Positions 5,760-8,826 of a stretch of DNA of 8,826 nucleotides are shown here, one piece after another. The stretch is from CAZSLC01 sp964607675 (GTDB lineage: Bacteria > Bacteroidota > Bacteroidia > Bacteroidales > UBA932), in the NCBI GenBank assembly GCA_964607675.1, contig CAZSLC010000040.1, forward strand, positions 1 to 8,826, given 5' to 3'. The position numbers were made by a program, and so were the translations under genes. Position 1 is the first letter of the stretch. The number at the start of each line of letters is the position of its first letter. The notes under the pieces were generated by a model. It ran no database searches. It saw nothing but the letters and a program-made list of their open reading frames with translations, and was not told the origin of the DNA.

Positions 5760-8495
5760 ATGAAGTATCTGATCTTAATCTTGACCTCATTACTTCTAAC
5801 CCTTGATATGCTGCGTGCTCAAGAACGCGATACTATTATTATCAAGGGTGATAGTTTTTTCGCCCCCTACGAATTTATAAATGAAAAGGGTGAGGTTGAT
5901 GGTTTTAATGTTGATTTATTCAATCTCATTATGTCAAAAACCAATCTTCCCTATGTAATCACCCTCGAAGATTGGAATAAAGTAGTAGACGAATACAAAG
6001 AGAAACAAATTGACGTCATCACAGGGATATCAATCCGTGGAAGAAATAGAGATTGGTTACAAGATGACGATTTCGGAATTCCATTTTTTAGAATTAATAT
6101 CAATATCGTATCTCGAAAAAATAATAAATTTACTACTCAACAAGAGATAAGAAACAAAAGAATTGCTGTTCAGAATAGTAGCTCGTCTGAATGGTATATT
6201 AATCAATATAAATTATCCGATAAAATAATATACACAAGCGATCTTGAAAAAGCATTTATACTACTAACACACAACGAAGTAGATGCTGTTTTGTGTGATG
6301 ATATCATCGCTAATTATTTCATTCAAAAGGGCAAATTCAAAGGGTTATATGTATCAAAAAACAGTCTTTTCCAGGGAGAGTACTCATTTGCCGTTAATGG
6401 AGACCCCAAATTAAGACAAATACTCAATAGAGGATTATATGAAGCACAGACTTCAGGTGAACTTAAAAAAATATATAATAAATGGATATCTCCATATGAC
6501 AAAGATTACGACAAAATATATTCTTTTAGGATAATATTTTTTCTTTTGAGCATAACTCTCTTCTTTCTATTGATCATATTAGTACTGAATATAAGGGTTA
6601 AAAGTGCTTCTAAAAGATTATCAATCTCTAAAAAAGATCTTGACACTAAAAACTCGCAACTTAAACTTGTTCTAAAAGCAGGAAATATTATACCTCTGGA
6701 GTGGAATATAAAAAATGATTTTGTAAACATAGCATACAACGAATATATGGGTTCTCTAAAGAATCTAAAAGTTCCCAATGAAGGTTTCCCCTTATCCTCA
6801 ATATTGGAGAACATCCATCCAGATGACAAAGAGAACATTACTACTATTTACAATTCAATACAAAGTGGTAATAAAAATAATGCTCAATTTATTTGCAGGT
6901 ACGACAATCGTAAACAATATGAACACTACTACGAAGTATATTTAAGCGTTAACAGTAAAATAAACAACGCTCCAGTTTCAGCAGTTGGCTACATACAAGA
7001 TATCACAGAACGCCACACCAATGAATTAAAGCTCAAAGAAAATGAGCAATTTTTAACTCAGATTCTTAATGATATGCCATTCCCAATATATGTTACTGAT
7101 GTAAAAAATAATTTCTCATACAAATATTGGAACAGACAAAGTACAATTCAATTTGAGGTAGACGCAACTGGAAGGGACACATTCACTTTTTTAGATTTTG
7201 AAAAAGGAACTTTGGTACAAAAAATTGATCAAGAAATATATTTAACAGGGAAAGAGTACAATTCCTACGATACTGTAGTATTGAAATCAGGAAGGACTTT
7301 ACACAATCTTGTTCAAAAAAACAGGATAACTATTGGAAACGAGCAATATATAATCACTATACGACAAAATCTCAATGAGCTTGTAAGGTTAAAAAACGAC
7401 ATAGAAAAAATAAACAGACAAAATGAATTAATTCTACATAATATTAACTCTGGAATTATTTTTATTTCCCCCACCTATGTTGTAAAATGGCAAAATATAC
7501 CCGACAATTTTCCCAATATTTTGAAGAAAATATATAGTCACGGTACAAAATGCTACAGAAACAATAAAAACTATCAACCATGTGCTGGGTGCTTGGTAGA
7601 AAACGCCATGGCCACACGAACTGTATGTTACGGTGAATTTTCATTTGACAAAGATACATATCTAAAATTTACAGCAATTCCTGTTTTCAATTTTGAAGAG
7701 ACGCCAGAAGGTGTTGTACTAAAGATAGAAGATATCTCTGAAATGAAAAAAATCAATTTGCAACTCATACACGCCAAGGACAAGGCTGAGGAGGCAGACA
7801 AGCTAAAATCGGCATTTATTGCGAATATGAGTCACGAGATTAGGACACCTCTTAACTCAATTATGGGATTTTCACAATTAATTTGCGACTCCACAAATAG
7901 GGAAGAACAACGTGAATTCTCAACCATAATCAGTAATAATAGCAATTTATTGATGAGAATCCTCAATGACATCCTTGATTTATCTAAAATTGAAGCAGGA
8001 TATGTTTTACTCAAAAAATACGATTTTGATATATCTGCCCTATACAATTCACTGTTCGCCTCCTTTCAGAATAGAATGCACAACGACGTGACACTAAAAT
8101 TAGAAGTTCCCATTGCGTCATACAATATCAATTGGGATAAAAACAGAATGACTCAGATTCTTACCAATTTCCTTACTAATGCTATTAAATTCACCCCTAA
8201 AGGAAGCATTACTCTTGGATTTACTATATTAGATGATGGCAGTATTAAAATTTATGTTAAGGATACAGGTATTGGAATAGACAACAAATTGAAGGATAGG
8301 GTATTTGGTAGATTTGAAAAATTCAATGAAGATGCACAAGGGACTGGATTGGGACTTTCTATTTGCAAATCTCTCATTGATGTTTCTAATGGAGAGATAA
8401 GCTTTGATTCTGAAGTGGGAAAAGGGAGCACTTTCTGGGCTATAATACCTGCAGCATCTCTTAGAGAAGGAATAGGGCAAATTAGCAGTAATTAA
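5760..8495 (+). CDS. Membrane sensor histidine kinase, SBP_bac_3-PAS-HisKA-HATPase
   Basis: A 911-aa EvgS/BvgS-like sensor. A signal peptide (1-20) leads to a periplasmic venus-flytrap domain of the SBP_bac_3 family (about 25-245: APYEF at 35-39, DGFNVDL at 47-53, a conserved-looking IRGRNRDW at 92-99), which in this family binds amino acids or similar small ligands. One transmembrane helix follows (about 257-278), then a coiled linker and three PAS-like regions: 300-420 with PAC end GYIQDITER, 428-540, and 553-665. The third has Cys598, Cys608, Cys611 and Cys623. HisKA has phospho-acceptor His692 in SHEIRTP. The ATPase has N807 (N box), DTGIGI (835-840), the F box (848-855) and GTGLGL (861-866). 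Unlike EvgS and BvgS it has no receiver or HPt domain, so it must phosphorylate a separate response regulator, and none is in the window. Ligand unknown. Start set by the signal peptide. Confidence 0.93.
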   Translation: MKYLILILTSLLLTLDMLRAQERDTIIIKGDSFFAPYEFINEKGEVDGFNVDLFNLIMSKTNLPYVITLEDWNKVVDEYKEKQIDVITGISIRGRNRDWLQDDDFGIPFFRININIVSRKNNKFTTQQEIRNKRIAVQNSSSSEWYINQYKLSDKIIYTSDLEKAFILLTHNEVDAVLCDDIIANYFIQKGKFKGLYVSKNSLFQGEYSFAVNGDPKLRQILNRGLYEAQTSGELKKIYNKWISPYDKDYDKIYSFRIIFFLLSITLFFLLIILVLNIRVKSASKRLSISKKDLDTKNSQLKLVLKAGNIIPLEWNIKNDFVNIAYNEYMGSLKNLKVPNEGFPLSSILENIHPDDKENITTIYNSIQSGNKNNAQFICRYDNRKQYEHYYEVYLSVNSKINNAPVSAVGYIQDITERHTNELKLKENEQFLTQILNDMPFPIYVTDVKNNFSYKYWNRQSTIQFEVDATGRDTFTFLDFEKGTLVQKIDQEIYLTGKEYNSYDTVVLKSGRTLHNLVQKNRITIGNEQYIITIRQNLNELVRLKNDIEKINRQNELILHNINSGIIFISPTYVVKWQNIPDNFPNILKKIYSHGTKCYRNNKNYQPCAGCLVENAMATRTVCYGEFSFDKDTYLKFTAIPVFNFEETPEGVVLKIEDISEMKKINLQLIHAKDKAEEADKLKSAFIANMSHEIRTPLNSIMGFSQLICDSTNREEQREFSTIISNNSNLLMRILNDILDLSKIEAGYVLLKKYDFDISALYNSLFASFQNRMHNDVTLKLEVPIASYNINWDKNRMTQILTNFLTNAIKFTPKGSITLGFTILDDGSIKIYVKDTGIGIDNKLKDRVFGRFEKFNEDAQGTGLGLSICKSLIDVSNGEISFDSEVGKGSTFWAIIPAASLREGIGQISSN

Positions 8496-8503
8496 TCAAA
8501 GTT

Positions 8504-8530
8504 GCCTCGGCTTTTTTATTGCCGTGAGGC
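8504..8530 (+). terminator. Hairpin after the kinase gene, weak terminator candidate
   Basis: GCCTC (8504-8508) pairs with GAGGC (8526-8530), and GGC (8509-8511) with GCC (8521-8523), with a GT bulge; the loop is ttttttatt. It starts 8 bases after the stop codon. No T-run follows the stem on either strand, so it may terminate poorly or only protect the 3' end. Confidence 0.4.
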
Positions 8531-8540
8531 GAAGAGATGA

Positions 8541-8572
8541 TTTGATAATCAGATTATAAAATGTTATTTTCG
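8541..8572 (+). promoter_or_regulatory. Candidate promoter of the AAA-ATPase-like gene
   Basis: TTTG (8541-8544) lies 20 bases before TATTTTCG (8565-8572), a one-mismatch fit to TAnnTTTG. The spacing suits the Bacteroidetes promoter. The predicted leader to the ATG at 8595 is about 15-18 nt and contains a short purine run (AGAGAG). Confidence 0.5.
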
Positions 8573-8594
8573 TTTTTAATAAAAAAGAGAGATT

Positions 8595-8826
8595 ATGGAA
8601 ATGCAGGCTACACGCTATCCTATTGGGATACAGACATTTGAAAAGATACGAGAAGGAGCTTATCTCTATGTGGATAAGACCGAGTATGTTTATAAACTTG
8701 CTCACGGTGCTTCTAATTATGTTTTTCTGAGTCGTCCACGCAGATTCGGTAAAAGTCTTCTCACCTCTACACTTGCCAGTTATTTTTCGGGGAAGAGGGA
8801 ACTATTCGAGGGATTGAAGATAATAG
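8595..8826 (+). CDS. AAA-ATPase-like / PD-(D/E)XK family protein, 5' part only
   Basis: Only the first 77 codons are present; the gene runs off the right edge. The start MEMQATRYPIGIQTFEKIRE, a YVDKT element (residues 25-29) and SRPRRFGKSLL (46-56) are typical of the large Bacteroidales AAA-ATPase-like family (Pfam AAA-ATPase_like, usually joined to a C-terminal PD-(D/E)XK nuclease-like domain and about 500-550 aa long). RPRRFGKS is the family's form of the Walker A nucleotide-binding loop. Members are numerous and often truncated within a genome; their function is unproven, and links to mobile DNA or defence have been suggested. The ATG at 8595 is chosen for its family-like start; Met3 is possible. 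Whether the gene is intact cannot be judged here. Confidence 0.85.
   Translation, partial: MEMQATRYPIGIQTFEKIREGAYLYVDKTEYVYKLAHGASNYVFLSRPRRFGKSLLTSTLASYFSGKRELFEGLKII

Noticed and set aside
8496..8705. 69-codon frame on the minus strand
   Set aside because: It overlaps the clearly recognisable plus-strand AAA-ATPase-like start and the post-kinase hairpin; no domain similarity.

Overview
The window comes from a member of the Bacteroidota, most likely Bacteroidales. Three observations support this. Promoter -7 boxes of the Bacteroidetes form TAnnTTTG stand in front of several genes, including a perfect TTTG-N19-TACTTTTG promoter driving a tRNA. Ribosome binding sites are weak. GyrA and the final AAA-ATPase-like gene have a Bacteroidales-type sequence. 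Genus cannot be fixed from the sequence alone.

Positions 1-770 carry no credible gene. They hold four copies of a short palindrome (the first cut by the window edge), two of them inside an exact 121-bp tandem duplication. A strongly G-over-C-skewed stretch with near-repeats of GTTGTGGATG lies at about 61-240. Next come a run of closely packed hairpins (about 604-715) and a 21-bp perfect inverted repeat that acts as a terminator. A tRNA-Lys(UUU) gene lies on the minus strand (771-843) with its own promoter, and divergently from it starts a 270-aa protein (923-1735) that resembles phage Hef-type homing-endonuclease-associated proteins.

Positions 1804-5643 hold gyrA (complete, 832 aa) followed after 18 bp by a secreted TPR protein, closed by a strong intrinsic terminator. 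GyrA carries Leu at the position equivalent to E. coli Ser83, a classical quinolone-resistance position.

Positions 5760-8495 encode a 911-aa membrane sensor histidine kinase. It has a periplasmic solute-binding (SBP_bac_3/venus-flytrap) sensor, one transmembrane helix, three PAS-like regions (the last with a cysteine cluster) and a HisKA/HATPase core, but no receiver domain. Its response regulator is not in the window. From 8595 to the end runs the 5' part of an AAA-ATPase-like/PD-(D/E)XK family gene, which continues outside.

Functionally this is a chromosomal housekeeping region (tRNA, gyrase, envelope TPR protein) with a repeat-rich intergenic block on the left and sensor/accessory genes on the right. 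I see no phage, transposon, CRISPR or defence island. The parts least explained by known families are the repeat block, the hairpin run and the Hef-like gene.
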